From a virus, in IMG/VR virus record IMGVR_UViG_3300050117_000051, positions 1 through 33,983 of that record: 33,983 nt of DNA; one strand, 5' to 3'. Within the stretch, counting starts at the first letter, position 1. The number at the start of each line of letters is the position of its first letter. The translations under genes were made by a program, and so were the position numbers. Positions 1 through 8,057 of this stretch are shown one piece after another. The notes under the pieces are model-generated. The model did not search any database and had not been told where the DNA came from. It worked only from the letters and a program-made list of their open reading frames with translations.

Positions 1-239
1 GCGTCACCCTCCGGCAGCGCAACGGCGGCGCGGCCTGCTATCGGCTTGCCAGTCTCCTCATCGAGCGCCTCGGTCCCGCGCGAAAAATCCGGTAGAAGCT
101 GCGGCTCGACCGCGCCGCCCAGCGGCTCGGCGTGAAGCTCGGCAGCGGCGGGTTTCGCGCCCGTCATCTTGTCCACCAACTCGCGCGCGTGCGTGTTTAC
201 GTCGGCCAGCGACGGCGGCCCGTTCCCAGTCTTTGCCAT
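1..239 (-). CDS. partial CDS, possible scaffolding or head-assembly protein
   Basis: The first 79 codons of a gene that runs off the left edge. The ATG at 239 has a strong AGGAGG ribosome site 8 bases upstream. The visible part starts MAKTGNGPPSLADVNTHA and is rich in Ala, Glu and Pro, with no membrane segment and no recognisable domain. It lies downstream of the portal and two small genes in the same late operon. In many phages the scaffolding protein and then the major capsid gene follow the portal, so a scaffolding role is possible, but only from position. The stop codon is outside the window. Confidence 0.7.
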   Translation of the reverse strand, partial: MAKTGNGPPSLADVNTHARELVDKMTGAKPAAAELHAEPLGGAVEPQLLPDFSRGTEALDEETGKPIAGRAAVALPEGD

Positions 240-306
240 TCGATTCCTCCTAAAAGAAGTGGAGGCGCCGCCTAACGGACGCCTCCACGGATTCCGTTAC
301 GACGGA

Positions 307-423
307 CTACTTGCGTCCCCGACGCGATGCTTTGCGACCACGCTTCGACTTCTTAAGCTCCTTCATGTGCTTGCCGAAGCCCTTGTGCTCTTTCTTTTCC
401 TTACCTTTACGTCTGCGAGCCAT
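307..423 (-). CDS. 38-residue Lys/Arg-rich basic protein
   Basis: A short gene starting MARRRKGKEKKEHKGFG and ending in KASRRGRK, with an AGGAGGGG ribosome site just upstream of the ATG at 423. About half of its residues are Lys or Arg, so it would bind nucleic acid non-specifically; DNA condensation or packaging in the head is a reasonable guess. It lies between the proline-rich 145-residue gene and the partial gene at the left edge. No family is recognised. The strong ribosome site and conserved spacing within the operon are the main support. Confidence 0.7.
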   Translation of the reverse strand: MARRRKGKEKKEHKGFGKHMKELKKSKRGRKASRRGRK

Positions 424-472
424 TCGATACTCCCCTCCTTTCTCGCCATATAGGCTCCATCTCGCGAGTCAC

Positions 473-910
473 CTAAGACCCGCTATCGGGTGCGGGCTGT
501 GCGTCGGTGTCTGCCGACGTGTAGTGCGCGTCCGAGTTTCCCCCATCGTCGCCTTCAGGCATGACACTGGTGGGCGTTCCACCCGAGTCGCCACCCTTCG
601 AGGCGTAATGGGAAAGGAGTTGATTTAATGATTCCAAGTGGGAGTATAACACTGCGACCACCTTGGGAGACTTTGCGAACGTTGGCATCTTAATCGCCAA
701 CTTGTACGAACGAGCGATGCCGTCGAGCATTTGGTAGCCTGGGGGTAACTCGCTCGGTAAATCCTGATAAGCGTCCGATTGTAAAGACGACGGGGGGCGA
801 GGCGCGATGCCCGCCGGAGGCGCTATCGGGGGCGGAGCCGCCGGGGGCACAGGTGGTGCAGGAGGCGGACCTCCCGCGCCTGCTCCCGGTGGTATCATGC
901 CAGCCGTCAT
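473..910 (-). CDS. proline-rich head-region protein of unknown function
   Basis: 145 residues. The first 45 are a Pro/Gly/Ala-rich low-complexity segment beginning MTAGMIPPGAG, followed by a compact region (about residues 50-100) with predicted helices and then an acidic, Gly/Ser-rich tail. A GTGAGG ribosome site precedes the ATG. It lies 46 bases downstream of the portal gene. The opening MTAGM-x-PP recurs near the N-terminus of the 822-residue virion protein at 29626-32094, which hints that both are virion-associated, but the similarity is confined to low-complexity sequence. Function unknown. Confidence 0.8.
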   Translation of the reverse strand: MTAGMIPPGAGAGGPPPAPPVPPAAPPPIAPPAGIAPRPPSSLQSDAYQDLPSELPPGYQMLDGIARSYKLAIKMPTFAKSPKVVAVLYSHLESLNQLLSHYASKGGDSGGTPTSVMPEGDDGGNSDAHYTSADTDAQPAPDSGS

Positions 911-956
911 GGCCTCACAAAATCCCCATCATCGGTTGAATCATAGCACACCTTTA

Positions 957-2951
957 TCAACCTTGCGGTTTCTTCCGCTTTCCGCCGGATTTGGACGGCG
1001 TCGAATTGTTCGGCCCCATCCCCGGCAAAACTCCGGTTACAAGCCAATTCTTGCTCGGGTTCTTTAGGTTGTCGAAGATGCGGCGTTCCATCTGCGTAGC
1101 CGAAGCAATGAGCCCCATCTCTTGGAGTTGGCTCCACATTTCAGGGATGTCGATTATCGGTTTGCCCGAGTTTAGCAGCCCTAAGAGCAGGTTGTACTTC
1201 TGGCTAGACGTACGCGCCGAACCAGGCTTCGCTTCAACCTTCAGCGGGGCTGTGAAATACGACCCAAGCAGCGGGACCGATTCGACAACGCCCGCGTCGT
1301 TCTTCAACTGAACGAGATGCGGTGTCGTGTAGAAGCGCGTCATCAACTCAAGGAACTGCGTTCCGAGGATAACCATTGCCGCTTCGATGCGGTGGAGCGA
1401 ATCATTGAAGCGCACGCCCGCGGCTTCTTGGTACATCGAAACGGTTTCGCTCGACTGCTGCCCCTTGAACTTCGCGGTGCCGCTCGAAATTTCGTTCAGC
1501 CCGGAAAGCTCCCGAATCTGCCCTTCGACGTACTGTAAAAGCTGCATGACGTATTGCGGCATTTCGGGGCCTTGCTCGCGCTTGCCGTACCGCAGGCTCA
1601 TTTGCGTTTCGCGCTGGATGGCGCCCGGCGCGTTGGTTATATCTTCGTCGGCCATCTCGTCCCCGAGCGGCAGGCGCCATATCGGGTTCGCCGTGAGGTT
1701 CGCGGCGTCGTACATCAGGCCAATGAGGCGAAGGTAGTACTCGTAGGCGTCCGCGATGAGGTCGAGGTCGGACAGGCCCCAGAAATTCTGCGGGTCGGGG
1801 TACGCTTCGATTTCGATGAGCGGGATGTAGCCTAGCGGGTTCATCCGGTCGTCGGCTTTGAAATCCTCGTCCACGATAATAACCAGCCGCCCATCGGGAT
1901 ACAGCGGGTAGTCCACTTTGTGGCAGATGACTTCGAGCGCGTCCATCTCGTCTATGATGCGTAGGCCGCCGTACATTTCGGCCTCGCGCACGATCGCAAC
2001 GTACTCTTCCGGCCATTCGTAGACGACGTTTCCTTCGGTTATAACGCGGCGCAGGCGTTGCTTGGTGCCATCGGTCAGCGTGACCCGCTTGTCGCGCGTG
2101 GCGGGCTCGCCAGCCACCGTAAACAGCACTTTGGAAACCTTAGTCGTCTTGCGTGGGCGCGTCCAGAACTCGCGCACGATCAGGCCGCTTGTGCCGCCGC
2201 TGTTGTCTGGCGGGTTGGCGGTTGCAGCGAAGGGCGGGTTGTTGAGCGTACCGCCATCCGGGAACGTCATCGAGGTCGGCGGCGAGAGCACATCGCCCTC
2301 GTCGGTGTTCTCGAAGCCGCGCTGCTCGGTGCGCTTAGAGATGATTTTCTCGCGCAAGTGCGGCCAACGGGCGAAGATTTTGTTCGGCGACTCGCGGTAC
2401 TCGTAGAGCAGCACTTCGGCGTCATCGACGCAGGTGGCGTTCGCGTCGGCGAAAACCTGCTCGCCGGTTACAACGGTCAGCGTGGCCTTCGTTTCGCCGC
2501 CAGGCCCGAACTGATCGGGAACCAGGCGCAGGAAGTATTTGATTTGGATACGCGAGCCGAGGATGGCGTTGCGAATCTTCTGCTGCCACTTGCCGCTTTC
2601 GTGCGCCTCTTTGAAGGCCGCCGTCGCAATGTCAGCGATGCGCTGGTCCCGCGCCTGATACGCGGAATAGGTGACGGTCGGCTTATTGTCGGAGAGAATC
2701 GACGCCCACTGAATTGGAATTGTCGAAACCTTTGGAAACTGCTTGCCGAGCTTCCACTTCGGCCGGTTGTGCCACCAAGGCGTCCCGCCGCGGTAGAGGC
2801 TCATCGCGCGGGTCATGCGTTCGGTGACGGGCTGCTTCTCGCGATGCAGCACCGCTGAAGCGTTCCGGCACCACGTTATTAGCGGGTCATCGTAGTCGTC
2901 GTCGGAGTTGTAGCGGGTGGTATCAGCCCACGGCTTCGAGGGAGCGGTCAC
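957..2951 (-). CDS. phage portal protein
   Basis: 664 residues with a GTG start at 2951. The length and architecture fit large portals of the P22/podovirus type: an N-terminal region with WWHNRPKWKLGKQFPKVS, a central wing rich in beta strands, and a C-terminal helical stem and crown, including a Gln-rich QMSLRYGKREQGPEMPQ stretch and a stem-like helix with SLHRIEAAM. Portals form a dodecameric ring at the capsid vertex, dock the terminase and let DNA in and out. Its place downstream of TerS and TerL and upstream of small head genes supports the call. The assignment rests on overall pattern, length and context, not a catalytic motif. Confidence 0.85.
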   Translation of the reverse strand: MTAPSKPWADTTRYNSDDDYDDPLITWCRNASAVLHREKQPVTERMTRAMSLYRGGTPWWHNRPKWKLGKQFPKVSTIPIQWASILSDNKPTVTYSAYQARDQRIADIATAAFKEAHESGKWQQKIRNAILGSRIQIKYFLRLVPDQFGPGGETKATLTVVTGEQVFADANATCVDDAEVLLYEYRESPNKIFARWPHLREKIISKRTEQRGFENTDEGDVLSPPTSMTFPDGGTLNNPPFAATANPPDNSGGTSGLIVREFWTRPRKTTKVSKVLFTVAGEPATRDKRVTLTDGTKQRLRRVITEGNVVYEWPEEYVAIVREAEMYGGLRIIDEMDALEVICHKVDYPLYPDGRLVIIVDEDFKADDRMNPLGYIPLIEIEAYPDPQNFWGLSDLDLIADAYEYYLRLIGLMYDAANLTANPIWRLPLGDEMADEDITNAPGAIQRETQMSLRYGKREQGPEMPQYVMQLLQYVEGQIRELSGLNEISSGTAKFKGQQSSETVSMYQEAAGVRFNDSLHRIEAAMVILGTQFLELMTRFYTTPHLVQLKNDAGVVESVPLLGSYFTAPLKVEAKPGSARTSSQKYNLLLGLLNSGKPIIDIPEMWSQLQEMGLIASATQMERRIFDNLKNPSKNWLVTGVLPGMGPNNSTPSKSGGKRKKPQG

Positions 2952-3018
2952 TAACCAGCCCCCCGGCGAGGGGCCTCCTAAGCCTCCAGAAGCGGCGCTC
3001 GGCCCAAATACTGAAATT

Positions 3019-3762
3019 CTAAATGTCTCCTGGGTGATCGCTAATCAAGCGGTGCGTTTTCCTTTCGATGGCCCGCGCCGTATCGGCCTTACGCTTCGAA
3101 TTTTCGTCTGCAAGCGCCTTTTCGACGCACTTTGGCGTGCCCTTGTCCCAAAAGACCATACCACGAGTCACGTCTCGATGGTGCCTGCGCGAGCGAACCT
3201 GGGTCCCGCCCGTCACCTTCATCCCGTCCACGATCGCCGTATCGTTGCCTTTGATCGTGATTGCGTACTGGTCGTAAATCGCGTCGTCCGGCGCCTTCTG
3301 GATGGTCAGCGCCTTCTCCATAAACTCGGCGTCGGAGAGCGGCTCTCGGCGGCGCCCGCAGGCCGCGTGGACCATTTCCCCGCCCTCCTTGGCGAACCGA
3401 GCCGTCGTGCAGTCGCAGAACTGCGAACGCGGCTCTTGAACAACGCGCCACCCGGTTATCTCCATCCCGGCCATGACTGGTTTATATCGCTCGATGATGT
3501 AGGGCGAGACGACGCGCTCGCGAGAGAACGGCACGTCGATCTCGCCCTTAGCGTAGTATCGTTCCGGCGCGCAGGCGCGTTCGACCTGAGCAGCGGGAAG
3601 CTGCGGCATCTCGGCGCGCTGGCGCAGACCGACACTAAAAGGCAACCCGCGGCCCGATTTGTAGATGTCGAACGGGGACGCGACCTCGCCAATCGGCCCG
3701 CGGGGGTCCGCTAGCTTTCGCAGCCAGTCACGGATTCGGGACATAATCCTCGGGTACGACAT
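3019..3762 (-). CDS. hypothetical late protein with a Cys-rich patch
   Basis: 247 residues, unrecognised. The N-terminus (MSYPRIMSRIRDWLRKLAD) is basic and amphipathic. Around residues 110-140 there is a CDC motif followed by His and another Cys before GRRREPL, which may bind a metal. The C-terminus is strongly basic. An alternative ATG at 3744 would shorten the overlap with the upstream gene and has a GAGG close by, so the start is uncertain. It lies immediately upstream of the portal, where some phages place neck, adaptor or head-completion genes, but nothing in the sequence identifies it as one. Confidence 0.75.
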   Translation of the reverse strand: MSYPRIMSRIRDWLRKLADPRGPIGEVASPFDIYKSGRGLPFSVGLRQRAEMPQLPAAQVERACAPERYYAKGEIDVPFSRERVVSPYIIERYKPVMAGMEITGWRVVQEPRSQFCDCTTARFAKEGGEMVHAACGRRREPLSDAEFMEKALTIQKAPDDAIYDQYAITIKGNDTAIVDGMKVTGGTQVRSRRHHRDVTRGMVFWDKGTPKCVEKALADENSKRKADTARAIERKTHRLISDHPGDI

Positions 3763-3916
3763 CGGACTGCCAGATATAAACCGGGTGTTCGCTTTGAATA
3801 TACACGGGTGCGGCCCACCCGGTTTGCATTCTCCGTGGCGTAGTGCAGTCCACTGGAGTCTTAACGGCTGGCAGCGAGGTCCCCGCGTGCGGAACTATTG
3901 GCTTTTGATCGAGCAT
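3728..3916 (-). CDS. small hypothetical late protein (62 aa)
   Basis: The ATG at 3916 is preceded by GGAGGAAGCACA, a good ribosome site. The protein has many Pro, Val and Tyr residues (for example WAAPVYIQSEHPVYIWQ), suggesting a small beta-rich fold. It overlaps the gene upstream by 22 bases and the gene downstream by 35, typical of coupled phage genes. No family recognised. Confidence 0.65.
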   Translation of the reverse strand: MLDQKPIVPHAGTSLPAVKTPVDCTTPRRMQTGWAAPVYIQSEHPVYIWQSDVVPEDYVPNP

Positions 3917-4104
3917 TGTGCTTCCTCCCGTATCACCTTGCAACTAATCACGCGGGCTTTGAAGTCCGGGCCAACGCCGCGCGGGGGTTGTGGCGCGCCG
4001 AAACCTTGGTACGTTTGCCACGGCGGATAGCCGGGACCCGGCTGCGCGTACTGGCCGTCGTTGAAGTCCACGAACAGGTCGAATGGCTTACGTTTCGCCG
4101 ACAT
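3895..4104 (-). CDS. small hypothetical late protein (69 aa)
   Basis: Starts MSAKRKPFDLFVDFNDG inside the last codons of the co-chaperonin gene (17-base overlap) and ends inside the next gene. The centre is rich in Gly, Pro, Gln and Tyr, the end is basic. No family recognised. The overlapping arrangement and normal codon use support it as a gene. Confidence 0.6.
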   Translation of the reverse strand: MSAKRKPFDLFVDFNDGQYAQPGPGYPPWQTYQGFGAPQPPRGVGPDFKARVISCKVIREEAQCSIKSQ

Positions 4105-4696
4105 ACGTTTCCGCCGTCGCCTCGCCGTTCACGGTCGGCGGCTTCGTAACCACCTTCAGCGGCAATAACCGTTCAGGCGGGGACTCTTCCAACGTCGCGC
4201 TTTCGAGGCCAACGTTCAGCCGCAGCTTCGTGAACACGCCGAGAACGTGAACCTGCGTTATCACCTTGTGCTCGATTCCGGCCAGGATGATGTCGCTTCC
4301 CGCGAACTTCGCCAGCATGATAACCATGCCGCGCGCGAACGGCATCGGCACGGTCGAGGGTATCATAAAGATGCCGTCGTGCGTTTCGTCGTCAAAGCTG
4401 CGAAGGTACGGCACGGTGGGGGCTTCCTCTTTCGTGATGACGGCCTTCATCCGCACGGCCTGGTCGGCTACGTCCATGCGGTGCCCGCTGCCGACGTTGA
4501 CCACGACGCCAGCGGTCCAGCCGACCTCGTGCTCCTTGCTCGCGTCGTCCATGCGCGGGAGTTCGATACCGCTTGGGGTCGTCTCGTCCACTTCGAGCAT
4601 CTCCACGAGGATGCGATCGCCGTGTGGGATGAAGGTGAGCGGGTCCTGTTCGCTCAGGCGAATCTTGCGTTTTGGAATAAGCGCGGCTACTGGCAA
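4088..4696 (-). CDS. enlarged GroES-like co-chaperonin
   Basis: 202 residues starting at a TTG at 4696, chosen because AGGAGG lies 6 bases upstream. The GroES pattern is visible in order: IPHGDRILVEMLE (about 23-35), a mobile-loop equivalent DETTPSGIELP (37-47), GWTAGVVVNVGSGHR (59-73), then GMVIMLAKFAGSDIILAG (123-140) and EHKVITQVHVLGVF (142-155). GroES caps the GroEL barrel, and phages such as T4 encode their own version (gp31) to fold the capsid protein. Here about 45 extra residues (75-120) separate the two halves, and a tail of about 45 residues follows the core, so it is roughly twice the usual length. Placement among head genes fits a capsid-folding role. Confidence 0.8.
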   Translation of the reverse strand: MPVAALIPKRKIRLSEQDPLTFIPHGDRILVEMLEVDETTPSGIELPRMDDASKEHEVGWTAGVVVNVGSGHRMDVADQAVRMKAVITKEEAPTVPYLRSFDDETHDGIFMIPSTVPMPFARGMVIMLAKFAGSDIILAGIEHKVITQVHVLGVFTKLRLNVGLESATLEESPPERLLPLKVVTKPPTVNGEATAETYVGET

Positions 4697-4706
4697 AGTA
4701 TTCCTC

Positions 4707-4790
4707 CTAGAAGTCGGGTGATTTGATTATACAGTACAGAATGAAACCGGCGAACGCAACGAATAGCGCAAGCCCCAGCCACCACATCAT
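4707..4790 (-). CDS. 27-residue single-pass membrane peptide
   Basis: Starts at an ATG that overlaps the glycosyltransferase stop codon (ATGA), and ends 11 bases before the TTG start of the co-chaperonin. The peptide is MMWWLGLALFVAFAGFIL followed by a short end KSPDF, so it is essentially one transmembrane helix. Its place between two late genes could fit a small holin-like or membrane-anchor role. There is no family evidence. Confidence 0.6.
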   Translation of the reverse strand: MMWWLGLALFVAFAGFILYCIIKSPDF

Positions 4791-5476
4791 CGCGGCAAGC
4801 CGTCCGCTCCGCCGAAGTACGCGTCAAAGTCACGCTGGCCGATGAGGGCCTGCACGACCTCAAACGGCACCTGCCAGTGGTCGCGCGCCTGCTCGCGGCT
4901 GGCGGTGTTCGTCCGGTGGATACGCCCCACCACGCAGCGGTAGTCCAGCGCCTCGATGACCGTCGCCCCGTGCTTGCGTTGGTTGGTGAGGAATCCGTTG
5001 TCCTCGCCGGTGGCAACGTCCTCGAACGGGCAGCGCTCCCATATCGCGCGCCGAAAGACCATCGTAGACGAGGCGACGTAGCCGCCGGGTGGGGTAACGT
5101 GCCAGGCCAGCTTGCGCTCCGCGTCGATCGACAGCGGGTTGCGAATAGCGCAGATGTCGTCGCCGTACTGTTCGAGCAGCCCAACTTGGTAGGCCAGGCG
5201 CCACGGCGCGTAGTAGTCGTCGTCGGCCCAGAGGGCGATGATGTCGCCGCGCGCGAGTTCGATGAGGCGGTTCCACTTCTCGCCAAGGCTTAGATTGGAC
5301 GGCTCATGGTAGTAACGAACTCTCGGTTCGTAAATCCACTGCTTGCGGTGAGGAGTATTCTGCCCATCATCGAGGATGACTAACTCCTTGTCAGTGTAGG
5401 TTTGTGCAAGGAACAAATTTACCGCCGAATGCAACAGCCACACGCGGTTCGCGGTCGGGAGAACGCAACTAACCAA
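4787..5476 (-). CDS. family 2 (GT-A fold) glycosyltransferase
   Basis: About 229 residues. The N-terminus LVSCVLPTANR is the first strand of a GT-A fold. TYTDKELVILDDGQN follows, then GEKWNRLIELARGDIIALWADDDYY, in which DDD is the metal- and nucleotide-sugar-binding DxD motif. Later come a mid-protein MVFRRAIWERCPFED and a GEDNGFL acidic catalytic-type motif. Such enzymes transfer a sugar from a nucleotide-activated donor. In a phage the acceptor could be host surface glycan, virion protein or DNA. The start is uncertain: TTG at 5476 fits the conserved first strand and overlaps the upstream gene by 8 bases, while the frame stays open further upstream. It lies inside the packaging operon. Confidence 0.85.
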   Translation of the reverse strand: MVSCVLPTANRVWLLHSAVNLFLAQTYTDKELVILDDGQNTPHRKQWIYEPRVRYYHEPSNLSLGEKWNRLIELARGDIIALWADDDYYAPWRLAYQVGLLEQYGDDICAIRNPLSIDAERKLAWHVTPPGGYVASSTMVFRRAIWERCPFEDVATGEDNGFLTNQRKHGATVIEALDYRCVVGRIHRTNTASREQARDHWQVPFEVVQALIGQRDFDAYFGGADGLPR

Positions 5477-5705
5477 GGGGAGACAATCCGCCGCTGTAGA
5501 TTCTGTTGCGGAGCGCCAGCACACGGATGCAAGCGCGGGATACCGCATCCCACCCCTTCACCATTTCGGCGCCAGGGACGCATCCTTCTTCTTCCAAGTA
5601 GCGCCTGAAAGCCTCGGCTATATCCTCGCATTTCACCATTGTTCCAGAAGGTGGGAAATCCGTATCGCCGATTCGCTTCAGGGATTCTTTGGTATCTTTG
5701 TCCAT
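5469..5705 (-). CDS. hypothetical late protein (78 aa)
   Basis: The ATG at 5705 has AGGAGG 7 bases upstream and lies 10 bases after the TerL stop. The protein MDKDTKESLKRIGDTDF... is soluble and mixed alpha/beta, with an acidic helix DIAEAFRRYLEEEG and one more helical stretch. No family recognised. Its position in the operon between TerL and the glycosyltransferase gives no functional clue. Confidence 0.75.
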   Translation of the reverse strand: MDKDTKESLKRIGDTDFPPSGTMVKCEDIAEAFRRYLEEEGCVPGAEMVKGWDAVSRACIRVLALRNRIYSGGLSPLG

Positions 5706-5715
5706 TCGTTTCCTC

Positions 5716-7734
5716 CTACAATTGGGCAAGGTCGGGGTGATTCCGGTCCCGCCGTTGCGCCGCGATCGCGCCAGGCGAACGCCAGCGCCGCGGCCCGAGC
5801 GCGTCGAAGTTGTCCATGCGCGCAGGCTTCGGTTCTTCCTTCGGCTTCCGGTTAATCCCGCTCCACGGGTCACTCGCCGCAATCATGGCAAGACACAACG
5901 CGTCAACGTGGTCGTCGTGTCCGTTGTCGTTCTTTATCGCGCCGCTGGTCGTGCGGCGCACGCTTTGCAACTCCGACAGCGTTTTGAGGTCCGGCACAAT
6001 CACGGTTGGCTCCGGTTTGCCGGTCATCGGGTCGCGGTGGCAGATAGTAGAGACGAGCCAGTCGTCCATAATCGGGCGCGTCTTGAACGTCGTTTCCCAG
6101 CCAGGGTATATCTTCTCGCCCGGTTCAGGGAAGTCCACGTCCAGGCGTTTCCACTGGTAGTAGTTACGCATCCCCGCATCCACGAGGCGTCGCACGACCG
6201 CGTAGCCGGACGCCTGCAGTTCGACGCAGGTGTAAGCGTAGCCGTACCACTTGTAGAGCAGCATCAACTGATCGCAGAAGGTAAACTCGTCCACGCGCGC
6301 TTCATACGTTGCGACCACCTTGAAGTCTCGCGCGCGAAGCACTTGGCACACCCACGCATCGGCGTCCAGCGAGCCGTACCGAATGCCGCCGGTGTCCACG
6401 CCAATCGCGTACTGTTCGCTGGTTTCCGGCGGTGCGTACAGGCGCAGTTCCTGCCAGTCGGAATGGAACGTGGTGTCGATACCGATGCGACCGCCTTCTT
6501 CGCGCAGGATACCGCGCGCAATCGGTTCCTGCCCGTGTTTTACGACGGCAGTGAGGCAGTCGCGATCGAACGGCGACTTCTCGTAGTTCACAAACGATTC
6601 GCTGACCGTCGTTGAATATTCCTGGTCGAACACCAGTAGCTTCAACTCTTGGCTGGCTTGCTGGAATGAGTCGATCTTCTTGCGGCGCCAGAACAGCCGA
6701 TATGGCGACACGCCCATTTCTTGCAGCCGCATCTCGCTCTCGCGCCCGTACTTCGGGTCGTCTCCAATCTGCGTTAGGAACTCCGCGAGTTGCGCCTTCG
6801 ATATGCGCTCGCACTCGCCGCGCGGGTTCTCGTTGCGCGTCGTGTATTCGTCGTGCTGAAAGAAGGGAGAGTACGCGAGAATCCAACCTGCATCGGGCCG
6901 TTCCGGTTCTCCGAGCTTGCCGGCGAATATCTCTTCGGGCGTAATGTTCACCGTCGTCTCAAGGCGGCGCACCCACTTTGGGTTCGCTTCGACCGCTTCC
7001 ATTACCAGCGTATGGTACTCGTCGCCCATCCCGTTCGGCGTTGTGTCGATAATCACGCACGACGCTTTCCGTAACCCCATCGCAGAGAGCAAGCCGGTGT
7101 TCACTTCTTCTTTGCGCGCATCGTCCATGAAGGCGTACTCAGAGATAATGACGAGGTGCGGCGTTGTGCCACGCATACCGGACGGCACGGTTATCTGTAT
7201 TTCGGAGTTTAATCCCGGGTCATACATACGCTGCTTGGGGTTGGGGTTATCGAAGAAGAGATGCTTGAGGTTTTGGATTCGGCGCTTCGGTTGCATGTGC
7301 ATCGGCAGGCTATTGACCATTCCTGCGAGCACAGTCGCCTTTGCCATCGCTACGTCCTCGTCGTTGACGAGAATCATCGACTTATGGTTGGGGTGCAGCG
7401 AGTTGTACAGCGCTTCGCCTAGGCACCACGTCGTGCCGCCGGTTTGGCGCGACTTATCTTCGAGCACGCGTTGCGCTAGTCCACGGCGGCGTTGGCTTTC
7501 GAGGCAGACGCTGAGGATAGCTTGGAATACGAACGGCTTGATGCGGACCAGTTCGCCGTCCTTGTCGGCAACCTTGAAATAGTTCGTGATCGCGAACGGC
7601 GCGGAGTTCATCATTTGCGTCGTCTCGGCCAGGCGCCAGGCGTTTACCTCATGCGGCTCGGGCGCAGCGCGACCGTACTTCTCATGGAAGAAGTCTCCCA
7701 CAGATAGCAACTCTGACGGAGCGATTAGACTCAT
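5716..7734 (-). CDS. terL: terminase large subunit (DNA-packaging ATPase/nuclease)
   Basis: 672 residues from the ATG at 7734, which overlaps the previous stop codon (ATGA). The ATPase domain shows a Walker A-like KSRQTGGTTW (94-103), a Walker B-like HLVIISEYAF (193-202) and a coupling motif DTTPNGMGDEY (230-240). The nuclease domain shows AIGVDTGG with the first acidic residue (D447), YTCVELQASGY (501-511), and a C-terminal GHDDHVDALCLAM (605-617) with the metal-binding Asp cluster. The enzyme cuts concatemers and pumps DNA into the prohead through the portal. The Walker B reads SE rather than DE, a tolerated variation. This is the most secure assignment in the window. Confidence 0.97.
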   Translation of the reverse strand: MSLIAPSELLSVGDFFHEKYGRAAPEPHEVNAWRLAETTQMMNSAPFAITNYFKVADKDGELVRIKPFVFQAILSVCLESQRRRGLAQRVLEDKSRQTGGTTWCLGEALYNSLHPNHKSMILVNDEDVAMAKATVLAGMVNSLPMHMQPKRRIQNLKHLFFDNPNPKQRMYDPGLNSEIQITVPSGMRGTTPHLVIISEYAFMDDARKEEVNTGLLSAMGLRKASCVIIDTTPNGMGDEYHTLVMEAVEANPKWVRRLETTVNITPEEIFAGKLGEPERPDAGWILAYSPFFQHDEYTTRNENPRGECERISKAQLAEFLTQIGDDPKYGRESEMRLQEMGVSPYRLFWRRKKIDSFQQASQELKLLVFDQEYSTTVSESFVNYEKSPFDRDCLTAVVKHGQEPIARGILREEGGRIGIDTTFHSDWQELRLYAPPETSEQYAIGVDTGGIRYGSLDADAWVCQVLRARDFKVVATYEARVDEFTFCDQLMLLYKWYGYAYTCVELQASGYAVVRRLVDAGMRNYYQWKRLDVDFPEPGEKIYPGWETTFKTRPIMDDWLVSTICHRDPMTGKPEPTVIVPDLKTLSELQSVRRTTSGAIKNDNGHDDHVDALCLAMIAASDPWSGINRKPKEEPKPARMDNFDALGPRRWRSPGAIAAQRRDRNHPDLAQL

Positions 7735-8057
7735 TCGCCGCTCGGGACTTCCGCTGGTATCACCTGCATATTCCAGTCCTGGTCGATAGCGTAACGCACC
7801 GACATAAACGCGAACTCGAACTTGCACCGGAGTAAGTCCAAAATCTGCTCGCCGCGCACCCTAATAAGTTCTTCGTATGTAACGTCAACGGGAGCCTGCC
7901 AGTTCTTTGGGTAGAACTCGTCAACCAGCACGCGCGTCTGATACGCCAAACGGTCGATGCATGCGAAAAAGTCGGGCACCTCGTGGTGCTGGGGCAAATG
8001 CTTCTTGCCAAGAATGACGAGCATCTCGTGAAACTTATACAGGTCTACGCCTTTCAC
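7731..8057 (-). CDS. hypothetical protein between terS and terL (108 aa)
   Basis: The GTG start at 8057 shares one base with the terS stop codon (TAGTG), and the stop overlaps the terL start, so the three genes are translationally coupled. It is a soluble helical protein, rich in Asp, Phe and Tyr, with no signal or membrane segment. The tight coupling suggests a role in packaging or in assembling the terminase, but no family is recognised. Confidence 0.75.
   Translation of the reverse strand: MKGVDLYKFHEMLVILGKKHLPQHHEVPDFFACIDRLAYQTRVLVDEFYPKNWQAPVDVTYEELIRVRGEQILDLLRCKFEFAFMSVRYAIDQDWNMQVIPAEVPSGE

Noticed and set aside
2058-2858. 266-codon plus-strand open frame
   Set aside because: Antisense to the portal gene, Arg/Val-rich, no ribosome site and no motif; typical shadow in GC-rich DNA.
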